This document shows, piece by piece, positions 1 through 7,417 of a stretch of 36,511 nt of DNA; positions within the stretch are counted from its first letter, which is position 1, and every line of letters starts with the position of its first letter. The DNA is taken from the NCBI GenBank assembly GCA_017848335.1, contig JAGDAX010000034.1, positions 1 to 36,511 of the forward strand, given 5' to 3'. A model generated the notes under the pieces. It had not been told where the DNA came from and did no database searches. It worked only from the letters and a program-made list of their open reading frames with translations. Origin of the DNA: Clostridia bacterium. Its GTDB lineage: Bacteria; Bacillota; Clostridia; UBA1212. The position numbers and the translations under genes were made by a program.

Positions 1-162
1 CTGAGGAGCGCCAACCGGGCAAACCTCTTCACAGCTTCCGCACTCGATGCACTGCTCAGGGTCGATAACATATTTGCCGTCGCCTTCGCTGATGCAATCC
101 ACGGGGCATCCTGCCGCGCATGCGCCGCATGCTACACACTCGTCTGTAATGATATATGCCAT
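1..162 (-). CDS. 2[4Fe-4S] ferredoxin (3' end cut by window edge)
   Basis: A small bacterial-type ferredoxin that carries electrons in the cytoplasm through two [4Fe-4S] clusters. The 54 visible codons show both cluster motifs: CVACGACAAGCP near residues 9-20 and CIECGSCEEVCP near residues 38-49, each CX2CX2CX3C followed by proline. Clostridial ferredoxins are about 55-56 residues, so only a few codons should lie beyond position 1. The ATG at 162 follows a GGAGGTG ribosome binding site at 171-177. A near-consensus promoter lies upstream, suggesting strong monocistronic expression. Redox partners in this window could include the FNR-type reductase and the ferredoxin:thioredoxin reductase, which is inference. 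The family call is very safe; the exact C terminus is not visible. Confidence 0.95.
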   Translation of the reverse strand, partial: MAYIITDECVACGACAAGCPVDCISEGDGKYVIDPEQCIECGSCEEVCPVGAPQ

Positions 163-204
163 AATAAATACACCTCCATCTGAATCCGTATTTTTACGGA
201 GATA

Positions 205-233
205 AGTATACCACCGTTTTGCGGCCCTGTCAA
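205..233 (-). promoter_or_regulatory. Sigma-A type promoter of the ferredoxin gene
   Basis: On the minus strand TTGACA (228-233), a 17-bp spacer and TATACT (205-210) form a near-perfect vegetative promoter. Transcription should start near 198, at a small inverted repeat CCGTA/TACGG (186-199), giving a leader of about 35 bases before the ferredoxin ATG at 162. Confidence 0.85.
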
Positions 234-285
234 GTAAATTCCGCTGACAAGTCCGCCTGAAATCCGCACGCAGGGCGTCATAGTT

Positions 286-747
286 TTACTCCGCAGGCTC
301 CATAATGTAGTTCGGTGTTGCGGACTTGACCAAAGAATTGTCCTTGATAAGCTCGATTCCGGCCGTCACAGCATCCTTTGTTTTTTCACTCAAGGTGACA
401 ATAAAATCTGTGCCGATTTTTGCGGCGTATGCGTCCGCCTGTTCCTTGAGCTCCGGATTGTCCTTAACCCTGTCGTAAGCCTTTTGATTGACGTCTTCCG
501 CACTCTCAATATTGAGTTCCGGGAACAGACTTTCAATGGAACCGGTTTGCTTTTCATTAAGAGTCAGCAAAATAACGCCGGGCTGAAAATCCCTGCCCTG
601 ATCGTCACTGTCCGTAGGCTCCGGTGTGAAATTATCTGCAGTACTTCCTGCAGTACTCTTTGCGGGCTCCTGATTCACGGCGGTGCCGCAGGCAACTATG
701 AAAATCGCCAATGCAAAAATCGCGACCAAAACTATAATTTTTTTCAT
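286..747 (-). CDS. Small lipoprotein resembling a subtilisin propeptide (I9/fervidolysin prodomain-like)
   Basis: A 153-residue predicted lipoprotein. The signal peptide ends in the lipobox IVAC (residues 17-20), so Cys20 should be acylated and the protein held on the outer face of the membrane. After a low-complexity Ser/Thr/Asp stretch (about 21-55) the rest looks like a peptidase-inhibitor or propeptide fold: it opens with PGVILLTL, and near the end NSLVKSATPNYIME resembles the VxxAxPNY ending of subtilase propeptides. No catalytic domain follows; TAA comes right after. It could be a stand-alone inhibitor or foldase of a secreted subtilase encoded elsewhere, or the remnant of a protease gene. 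The ATG at 747 has an AGAGG-type site 13 bases upstream. The lipoprotein call is strong; the prodomain call rests on short motifs. Confidence 0.7.
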   Translation of the reverse strand: MKKIIVLVAIFALAIFIVACGTAVNQEPAKSTAGSTADNFTPEPTDSDDQGRDFQPGVILLTLNEKQTGSIESLFPELNIESAEDVNQKAYDRVKDNPELKEQADAYAAKIGTDFIVTLSEKTKDAVTAGIELIKDNSLVKSATPNYIMEPAE

Positions 748-782
748 AACTTTATTAACCTCTTTTTGAATACGGCTACAGT

Positions 783-945
783 TTAACTCCCTAAATGAGA
801 GATACAGCTAAAGAAATAATGACACATGCCTTCAATGTCAGCGCCCGTAAGTAAAAACGCTTTACCTTCAGGATCTAACTCCATGGCAATCGGAACGTCT
901 TCATGGATAACTGCTTTAAACCTCTGCGCGCAGTCTGTAAAACAT
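783..945 (-). pseudogene. Small frameshifted gene, unrecognised
   Basis: From the ATG at 945, preceded by AAGGA four bases upstream, the frame reads MFYRLRAEV and meets TAA. In the +1 frame the protein-like sequence continues without interruption: FKAVIHEDVPIAMELD, then GKAFLLTGADIEGMCHYF, and a stop at 783-785. Removing one base near 920 would join both parts into a 53-residue protein. Codons are AT-richer (TTA, GGT, GAA) than in neighbouring genes, suggesting a different origin. The product is not recognised. It may be a decayed gene, a sequencing error, or a functional +1 frameshift at GTT-TAA, which resembles the shift site of release factor 2. The continuation is seen directly; the interpretation is inference. 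Confidence 0.4.
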
Positions 946-980
946 CAATTCCTTGATTTCAGTTTTGTTGAAGCTGCGTC

Positions 981-2267
981 TCACTTCCCCGACCCCCGTG
1001 TGCCGCCGCCAAGCTCGATCTCCATATCCGACAACGGGAACGTCACGCAGGGGTGAACGTAATTATATATCGTATCCGCCTTGCGTCTGCCGTCCCTGTC
1101 CGGCGCCGTGAAGTATTTTCCCGAAATAACCCTTGTGTGGCAATATCCGCATTCGCCGCTTCTGCACCTTGACGGGATGATCATCCCTGCGTATTCGAGG
1201 GCCTTCATTATCGTAACGTTATGAGGACATTCCGCCGCGAAAATATTCCCGCCCTGCCTTACCGTGATCCTGAATATTCCCGGGTTTTGGGCGCAGCCCT
1301 GCTCTTCCCGCGCCGCCTGATATTCGCTGTATTTTTCCGGATCTGCGGGCTCGCCTCGGAAATCAAATCTGATAAACTTTTTCCGCAGCGAAAGCTTCGG
1401 AAGCTCACCGTCCAGGAATCTGTACATCGCGTCGGGACCGGCCGCAAACACGGAATAGGGTTCATTTTCGGGTGCATATTTGCGGATAAGCTCCGCGTCA
1501 ATAAACCCGTGCTCAAAGCCGTCCTTCCTGTCAGGCGACTCAGCCGTGTCTGGCAGATCGTTCCGGCTCCGGTCGCCGCTAAGCACGTACACGACACTTA
1601 TCCCGGGCGTGCCTGCGGCCTCGTCAAGTTCGTCCCTCAGCACGATATCCTCCTCGGTGCGTACGCCGTAAAGCAGCGTCAGCGTGTGGTCGGAGAAGCC
1701 GTCCCTGATGGCCTTTATCATGGATCGCATGGGCGTTATTCCTATGCCGCCGGCAACGCCTATCACGTGCCTTGCGTCGCGCAGCGGATTGTACGAAAAC
1801 TCGCCGAAGGGGCCCGAAACGCGCGCCTCCGTGCCGACGGACCAATTGTCGTGAATAAATCCCGATACCAGGCCCTCCGGCTCCCTCTTCACGATGATCT
1901 CATAGTACCCCTCAAGAGGCGACGACGAGACGGAATAAGGCCGTTCATGGCTCACGCCCTCGATTACGACCTCCACGGACACGCACTGCCCGGGGGCAAA
2001 AGGCGCCAGCCTGAAGCAGTTTTTGTCCTTGTCGGGGGAGAGTCTGATCAGCTTTACGTCGGGCGCAAGCTGTCTCACGTCCGTAATTTTAACGTATTGA
2101 ACCTGCGGGTGAAGCTCCGCGGCAAGAGCATTCGGTTTGTAGTCGCGAAGCGGCTTCACGTCGCCTGCTCCGGCGTTCTCGATTTTCTTCTGCCTCTCGG
2201 GGACGATCTTCAGGAACTTCGCGGCGGAGAGCCTCAGCTTTTTCGCTTTGTTTGCTATTTTTCCCAT
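981..2267 (-). CDS. FAD/NAD(P)-binding oxidoreductase with C-terminal [2Fe-2S] ferredoxin domain
   Basis: A 428-residue soluble electron-transfer protein. After a basic N-terminal tail, the FNR-type FAD domain has RPYSVS (109-114). The NAD(P) domain has VAGGIGITPM (171-180) and a C-terminal FAAGPDAMY. It is fused to a plant-type [2Fe-2S] ferredoxin with ligands Cys368, Cys373, Cys376 and Cys407 (CX4CX2C...C). Such fusions move electrons from NAD(P)H through FAD and the iron-sulfur cluster to a partner oxidoreductase. It starts five bases after the CrtI-like gene ends, so the two are almost certainly cotranscribed and the flavoprotein is the likely partner (inference). The ATG at 2267 is the first codon that keeps this spacing. 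The electron acceptor is unknown. Confidence 0.9.
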   Translation of the reverse strand: MGKIANKAKKLRLSAAKFLKIVPERQKKIENAGAGDVKPLRDYKPNALAAELHPQVQYVKITDVRQLAPDVKLIRLSPDKDKNCFRLAPFAPGQCVSVEVVIEGVSHERPYSVSSSPLEGYYEIIVKREPEGLVSGFIHDNWSVGTEARVSGPFGEFSYNPLRDARHVIGVAGGIGITPMRSMIKAIRDGFSDHTLTLLYGVRTEEDIVLRDELDEAAGTPGISVVYVLSGDRSRNDLPDTAESPDRKDGFEHGFIDAELIRKYAPENEPYSVFAAGPDAMYRFLDGELPKLSLRKKFIRFDFRGEPADPEKYSEYQAAREEQGCAQNPGIFRITVRQGGNIFAAECPHNVTIMKALEYAGMIIPSRCRSGECGYCHTRVISGKYFTAPDRDGRRKADTIYNYVHPCVTFPLSDMEIELGGGTRGSGK

Positions 2268-2272
2268 GTGGC

Positions 2273-3931
2273 TCAGGCTCCTTTCATCTTTCCGGAGGCC
2301 TTCGCAGCCGGTTTACCGGAGGCGTCCGCGGCAGGTTTACCGGAGACATTCGCGGCAGACTTATCGGCGTCCTTCCTGGCGATCCTGGTGATATTCCTGA
2401 TCTTTGTGAGCCTGTCCTTGAACCTGAGGCTTCTGACCACCTTCTCGGCAGCCTCGATGCCCGAAAGGTACGTCACGCCGAAGCCGTCCCCCGTCTCGCC
2501 GTGGCCGCCGCAGAAGGTCAGCCCGTCGAAGTCGAACTTGTTGATCTTATCCAGCATTCTGGCCATCAGACCGTCCCAGTGGGACAGCTCGTAGCCGTAG
2601 GCGGTGCCTTCGGGGGCGTTGAAATAGCGGGCAAACGTGACGGGCGTCGTGACGGATATCTCCTCGATGTGTTCCCTGATGGACACGCCCAGCGTCCTCT
2701 CGCAGTCGTCAATGTAATGCTCCGCGGCGGCGTTCTTGAAGGCCCGGTAATTCCCGGCGGTCACGTCCTCCATGAAATATTGCGGGTACACCGGCACCGT
2801 TATGAAAAGCGTGCTCGTGCCCGGAGGCGTTGCGTCGTCCACCACCGCGTTAAGGCAATTGACCACGTACACGTCCGGAAACTGCCGTCTCAGAGTGTTC
2901 CTGTCGGAAAAGAGGCTGTCGCTTATAAAGGTGGTGTAGTTCATTCCCAGCTCCTCCGCGCTCACGTCGAGGCCGATGTAGATGCACAGGAACGAAATGC
3001 CGAACCTGCGGGCGTTCAGGAGCTTCTTGTCGCGGTCCCTGACCTTGTCGGAGGGAAGCATGTTCGCCACGTTGTGAGGAATGATATTCGAGACCACCTC
3101 GCGGGCGCGGAACTCCTCCCCGGAAGCGATTTTGACGCCGCAGATCCTGTCGCCGTCAAGAATAAACTCCGTGACCTCCGAATCCAGCCTTATCTCGCAG
3201 CCCTTGTCCAGCGCCCTGTCCGCAAGGGCCAGCGATATCGCGTAGGATCTGTTGCGGGGCACCGCGGCTCCGCCGTTGATATACCCGAACATCATCTCCA
3301 GGTAGTGGAAGGCGTTGATCTCATTGGCGGGCACGCCGAGGTAGCTCCAGTAGGTCTCCAGGATCGAGCGGGCCTTGTCCTCAAAGCCGAGTGACAGGAG
3401 CACGTCGTCCAGTGAGTGGGACGCCGAGATCAGAAAGCCGCTGTATTTGAGAAGCATGACCAGCTTGCTGGGCTTTCCGTGGGTGCGCTCGTTGTATTCG
3501 AGGGCCTTGGCCGTGGAATCCAGAAGCTTCAGAAGCTTTTCGAGGCTCTTCCCGGACTCGGGGCAGATTTCCAGCATGGATCTCACGAAGTCCTCCCTGC
3601 CTGCCTTCACGGACACGTCGTAGCCGTTCTCGCCCTTGACGACGGTCCTGAAAAGAGTCATTTCATTCTCAAAGGGCTCCGAGACGCCCAGGCGGTCCAG
3701 CAGAAGCTTCACCTTCCCCGGGTGCTCCTCGGTGCCGAGGTCGCAGAGCTCGTGAAGAGACGCCTCGTACTCGAACCGTCCGCGCACAAAGCTGGACGCC
3801 ACGCCGCCCGGCAGGTTGTGCTTGTCCAGAAGCAGCACCCTGTAGCCGTTGGAGGCTATTTCGTTGGCGCAGGTAAGCCCGCCGTTGCCCGCGCCCACAA
3901 TTATCACGTCATAATCCATGCTGTTCGCCAA
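2273..3931 (-). CDS. CrtI/RetSat-type FAD-dependent oxidoreductase (phytoene desaturase superfamily)
   Basis: A 552-residue flavoprotein. A Rossmann FAD site (VIIVGAGNGG, about 9-18, followed by LLLDKHNLPGG) opens the protein, and a C-terminal FAD motif GDGFGVTYLSGIEAAEK lies near residue 490. Overall it matches the phytoene dehydrogenase-related and retinol saturase family, which dehydrogenates or saturates polyene lipids. The true substrate is unknown; no other carotenoid gene is visible. The start is probably TTG at 3931, because GGGAGGG (3939-3945) sits seven bases upstream. The in-frame ATG at 3919 would be 19 bases away. The last ~30 residues are an 8-residue tandem repeat (KPAADASG-like) that seems dispensable. 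The gene heads an operon with the FNR/[2Fe-2S] reductase. Confidence 0.85.
   Translation of the reverse strand: MANSMDYDVIIVGAGNGGLTCANEIASNGYRVLLLDKHNLPGGVASSFVRGRFEYEASLHELCDLGTEEHPGKVKLLLDRLGVSEPFENEMTLFRTVVKGENGYDVSVKAGREDFVRSMLEICPESGKSLEKLLKLLDSTAKALEYNERTHGKPSKLVMLLKYSGFLISASHSLDDVLLSLGFEDKARSILETYWSYLGVPANEINAFHYLEMMFGYINGGAAVPRNRSYAISLALADRALDKGCEIRLDSEVTEFILDGDRICGVKIASGEEFRAREVVSNIIPHNVANMLPSDKVRDRDKKLLNARRFGISFLCIYIGLDVSAEELGMNYTTFISDSLFSDRNTLRRQFPDVYVVNCLNAVVDDATPPGTSTLFITVPVYPQYFMEDVTAGNYRAFKNAAAEHYIDDCERTLGVSIREHIEEISVTTPVTFARYFNAPEGTAYGYELSHWDGLMARMLDKINKFDFDGLTFCGGHGETGDGFGVTYLSGIEAAEKVVRSLRFKDRLTKIRNITRIARKDADKSAANVSGKPAADASGKPAAKASGKMKGA
2283..2372. repeat. 24-bp tandem repeat inside the 3' end of the CrtI-like gene
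   Basis: About three and a half imperfect 24-bp units (TTACCGGAGGCGTCCGCGGC-like) lie in frame in the last ~30 codons. They encode repeated KPAA-x-A-SG octapeptides after the conserved domain ends. Their period is a multiple of three, which preserves the frame. Confidence 0.8.
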
Positions 3932-4030
3932 TAGGTTTCCCTCCCGAACCGGTCAGAAATCACTTAATGTTAATGTTTTACCACATCTGAATCAAGCTTT
4001 TGATTCTGTCTTTGAGCTTTTGTTCTGAAC

Positions 4031-7000
4031 TCATCTTTTGATCTCGAAATTGTACTCGCCGCTCCCGAGAAGGATCTCCGCCACCCCGTCTTGAACCGAC
4101 ACCAGCGTCACGCCCTTCGCGTCCGCAAGGCTCACGCCGCCCTCGGTGATCATATCCGCGCTTTCCGCAAACAGCCGCAGCGTGGCAGTGGTATTGCCGG
4201 GCACCTTGCAGGAGTAGGACGTGATCTTGCCGTCCTGCGTGGCCTTCCAGCTGCTCTTTATGAGCCCTCTCACGGAAGCATATTCGCCGCTCACGGAGGT
4301 AATGCCGCCGCCCGCGGTGGGCTTCAGGAAGAAGTGCGCGAAGGCAGGATTGCCGGTGTCGCAGGCGATGCCCGCAAGGCTGTCGTAAAGCCACTCGGTC
4401 ACCGAGCCGTAGGAATAATGGTTAAAGGAATTCATTGCCGCGTCGCCGAAGCCGCTCTCCAGCGTGTAGCTGTTCCAGCGCTCCCAGATGGTGGTGGCGC
4501 CCTGCAGAATGGGATATTTCCACGAGGGGTATGCCTCCTGCTGGAGCAGCGCAAAGGCGGTGTCCGTGTAGCCGAACCTGCAAAGCACCGGCAGCAGAAG
4601 GTTGCAGCCAATGAAGCCAGTGGTGAGCCTGGTATTGTTCTTTACGATCTTTGTATTGAGTCTGTCGGCCAGCGCCTGCCTCTGTTCCTCAGGGAAAATA
4701 TCGAAGGCCAGCGCCACAAGGTACGACGTCTGCGTGTCGGATTTGAGCTTGCCCTCGGAGCGCAAGAATTTTCCGATCCACGCCTCGCGGTATCTGGCGG
4801 CGGTGGCTGCGAATCTCTCCGCGTCCTTATCGTGCCCGAGAAGCTTCGCCATCCTCTCCAAAAGGTCGAAATCCCTGATGCAATAAGCAGTGTCCGTGAC
4901 GTTCACGGGCGTGGACTCGCCTATCGAAAGCCAGTCGCCGTAAGCGCTCCTGGAGCGGATGTAATTCTCGCTGGTGCTCACAAGATAATTGGCGTAGCGC
5001 TTCATATTGGAGTAGTACTTTTCGATGTAGGAAACGTCGCCGTAGCGCTCGTACATGATCCAGGGGATAATGATTCCCGCGTCGCCCCACGCATTGTTGC
5101 CGGCGCCGCTGTAGTTGGCACGCCAGGTCTCAGGAGCCACGTCCGGATACGCTCCGTCGTCGTGCTGGCAGTCGTTCAGGTCTGTGACGTACTTGTCGAA
5201 GAACGCCTTCACGTTCATATTGTACGCCGCAGTGCCCGAGAATATCTGCGCGTCGCCGGACCATCCCATGCGCTCGTCTCTCTGCGGGCAGTCCGTGGGC
5301 GTCGAAAGGAAGTTGCCACGCTGTCCCCAGTAGGTATTGGACACCAGCTTGTTCACCAGCTCGTCGGAGGTCTCAAGCTTGCCGCTGTCCTCAAGTGCCG
5401 AATAGAGCACAAGGGCCGTGACGTCTTCAAGCGAAGGCGCCTCAGCAAGGCCGCCGATCTCCAGATATCTGAAGCCGTGGAACGTAAAAGCCGGCGTATA
5501 GGTCTCGCCCGCGGGATCACCCTTCAGAATATACCTGTCCGTGGCAAGGGCGGTTCTCAGATTGGCCGTGTACAGCGTCCCCTTGGGGCCGTCGCTGCCT
5601 ACGCTGCCGTCGTTGAGCATTTCCGCGTGGCGAAGCGTTACCTCCGTCCCTGCGGCGCCCTTGACCTTCATTCGTACGACGCCGGCCAGATTCTGCCCGA
5701 AATCGTAAATATATTTCTGCCCGCCGATCGTCGTTACCGACAGCGGCTTCAATTCGGCCATCACCTTCACCACGCCCGAAAGCTGCGGCACAAGCTCGCC
5801 AATGCCGATGGACTTCGCGGTAACAGTCACAACCTTCTCCCAGGTTCCCTTGGGCGCGTCCGTACCGCACCACCCGTCAATTTCACGCCTCGCGTCATAG
5901 GTCTCGCCGTTGAACACGTCGTTGTAGGTGATCGGCCCGTCAAGAGTATACGTCCAGTCACTGCCGCTTCCGAAGGTGACACGCCTGCCGTCCTTGTAAT
6001 CCACCACAAGCTTGCAGATAAACGCCGGATTGGTGCCGCCGTAAGGCGAAAAAGCGCCGATATACCAGCCGCGGCCCAGCGCTGCGCCGATCACGTTTTT
6101 ACCTTGTTTAAGGCAATTTGTCACGTCAAACGACTGGTACATTATCCGCTTCTGGTACTCCGACCTGCCCGGATTAAGCATGCTGTCGTCGATCCTTTCG
6201 CCGTTCACGTATGCGTCGTAAAGCCCTGCCGCCGAAGCGAACAGGAACGCGTTCACGATCTCTCCGTCAATGGAAATTTCTCCCCTCACGAGCGGCGCGG
6301 AGCCCTCCGCAGTAAGCGTCACGTTGCGGTACCAGGGCGCGTCTCCGTAGGAAGCGCCGAAGTCTGCTTTTTTGTAATCCTTCTCGCTTGCATTTTCCTC
6401 AAACCATTTGCCGCCCTGATCCTTGGCGGTGGCCATCCAGGCCTCGTCCGCGGCGCGGCTGTTGGTCGTGGCGAAATATTCCGACGTCCCGTCGGTGTAA
6501 ACCACCGAAAGCCCGGCGATAAACCCGCCGTAGCCCATGGACGTATTGACGACCTTCGCGGCAATGAGGTTAGACCCCTTCCTGACGAGCTCCGTCACGT
6601 CCGCGATCACACCGTTCTGCCACCCTGCCGCCTCGGTTTCCTCGGCAGCAAATTTCCCGTTAATATATACCTCTCCGAAGTCATCCGCCGAAAAGGCGAT
6701 ATGTGCGGATCTAACGTCCTTTGCAATATTAACCTTGCCCCTGAAATACAGGGTCTTGGCGGGCACGTTGCCCTGCGCCTCCCCCGCAAGAAGCCAGATC
6801 CATTTGGCACTGTCGATGCTTCCCGAGCCTGTGGCGCAGGCGATCCACTCCGCGCCTTCAAAGCCGCTCCCGGTAAGCGCAGTCGAAAAGGAGGCCGCGC
6901 CCGATTTCATTTCCGCGCCGTCCCCGTCCTTTACGGAGACACGCCAGAAGTACCGTGTAGCCTCGTCAAGCTTATCGCCGCCGAAGGGCACCGCCACGTT

Positions 7001-7354
7001 CTGATTCGAAGCCACTTCTCCGGAATCCCAGACAAGGCTTTTCCCCGCGTCAATATCCTCCGCGCTCTTTGCCACGACAATGCGGTACGATTTTTGCACC
7101 ATTCCCCGCTTCCCGGTGTTGACGGCCCACGAAAAGAGCGGCGTCCCCTCAACGCAGGAAGGGTTCTTCTCGTAATTGACGCGCAGGAACGTCACCTCGT
7201 TTCCGTCGTCATCACCGATCTCCGGCGACGGCTGCGGGTCACGCCTTTCCGCAGTGGTGACAGGGCGTTCGTCACTGCGGCCGCCCTCCGTGCAGGCGGC
7301 AAGGGCCGATAAAGTCATAATAAGTGCGATAAGGATCGCGATCGTTTTTTTCAT
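4031..7354 (-). CDS. Secreted lipoprotein alpha-L-rhamnosidase, GH78 family
   Basis: A 1107-residue enzyme expected to release terminal alpha-L-rhamnose from plant or microbial glycans outside the cell. The signal peptide ends in the lipobox LAAC (18-21), so it is membrane-tethered. N-terminal beta-sandwich modules (about 50-620) precede the (alpha/alpha)6 barrel. The GH78 hallmark DCPQRDERMGWSGDAQ lies near residues 684-700; its Glu in DER is the family general acid. YGSVTEWLYDSLAGI near 985 holds the likely general base Glu. A beta-sandwich closes the protein. Length and order fit full-size bacterial GH78. AAAGGA lies eight bases before the ATG at 7354. The EEP lipoprotein gene lies 63 bases upstream on the same strand, so both may share transcripts. 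No sugar transporter is adjacent. Confidence 0.93.
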   Translation of the reverse strand: MKKTIAILIALIMTLSALAACTEGGRSDERPVTTAERRDPQPSPEIGDDDGNEVTFLRVNYEKNPSCVEGTPLFSWAVNTGKRGMVQKSYRIVVAKSAEDIDAGKSLVWDSGEVASNQNVAVPFGGDKLDEATRYFWRVSVKDGDGAEMKSGAASFSTALTGSGFEGAEWIACATGSGSIDSAKWIWLLAGEAQGNVPAKTLYFRGKVNIAKDVRSAHIAFSADDFGEVYINGKFAAEETEAAGWQNGVIADVTELVRKGSNLIAAKVVNTSMGYGGFIAGLSVVYTDGTSEYFATTNSRAADEAWMATAKDQGGKWFEENASEKDYKKADFGASYGDAPWYRNVTLTAEGSAPLVRGEISIDGEIVNAFLFASAAGLYDAYVNGERIDDSMLNPGRSEYQKRIMYQSFDVTNCLKQGKNVIGAALGRGWYIGAFSPYGGTNPAFICKLVVDYKDGRRVTFGSGSDWTYTLDGPITYNDVFNGETYDARREIDGWCGTDAPKGTWEKVVTVTAKSIGIGELVPQLSGVVKVMAELKPLSVTTIGGQKYIYDFGQNLAGVVRMKVKGAAGTEVTLRHAEMLNDGSVGSDGPKGTLYTANLRTALATDRYILKGDPAGETYTPAFTFHGFRYLEIGGLAEAPSLEDVTALVLYSALEDSGKLETSDELVNKLVSNTYWGQRGNFLSTPTDCPQRDERMGWSGDAQIFSGTAAYNMNVKAFFDKYVTDLNDCQHDDGAYPDVAPETWRANYSGAGNNAWGDAGIIIPWIMYERYGDVSYIEKYYSNMKRYANYLVSTSENYIRSRSAYGDWLSIGESTPVNVTDTAYCIRDFDLLERMAKLLGHDKDAERFAATAARYREAWIGKFLRSEGKLKSDTQTSYLVALAFDIFPEEQRQALADRLNTKIVKNNTRLTTGFIGCNLLLPVLCRFGYTDTAFALLQQEAYPSWKYPILQGATTIWERWNSYTLESGFGDAAMNSFNHYSYGSVTEWLYDSLAGIACDTGNPAFAHFFLKPTAGGGITSVSGEYASVRGLIKSSWKATQDGKITSYSCKVPGNTTATLRLFAESADMITEGGVSLADAKGVTLVSVQDGVAEILLGSGEYNFEIKR

Positions 7355-7377
7355 TGTGTAGTCCTTTGTGTTTTTTA

Positions 7378-7411
7378 GTGCCGAGTGCCGGGTGCCGGGT
7401 GCGCTGCGCGG
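7378..7411. repeat. Dispersed GC-rich intergenic motif, copy 1
   Basis: The spacer between the rhamnosidase and EEP genes contains three GTGCCGGG-like octamers followed by GTGCGCTGCGCGGC. Related blocks recur at 9644-9714, 21403-21487, 31951-31983 and 32081-32113. Confidence 0.6.
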
Positions 7412-7417
7412 CCCGCC

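Noticed and set aside
4091-7312. Long open frame on the plus strand (1073 codons)
   Set aside because: It is the antisense shadow of the GH78 rhamnosidase gene, whose domains, motifs and start signals are clear. GC-rich third positions keep the antisense frame open.
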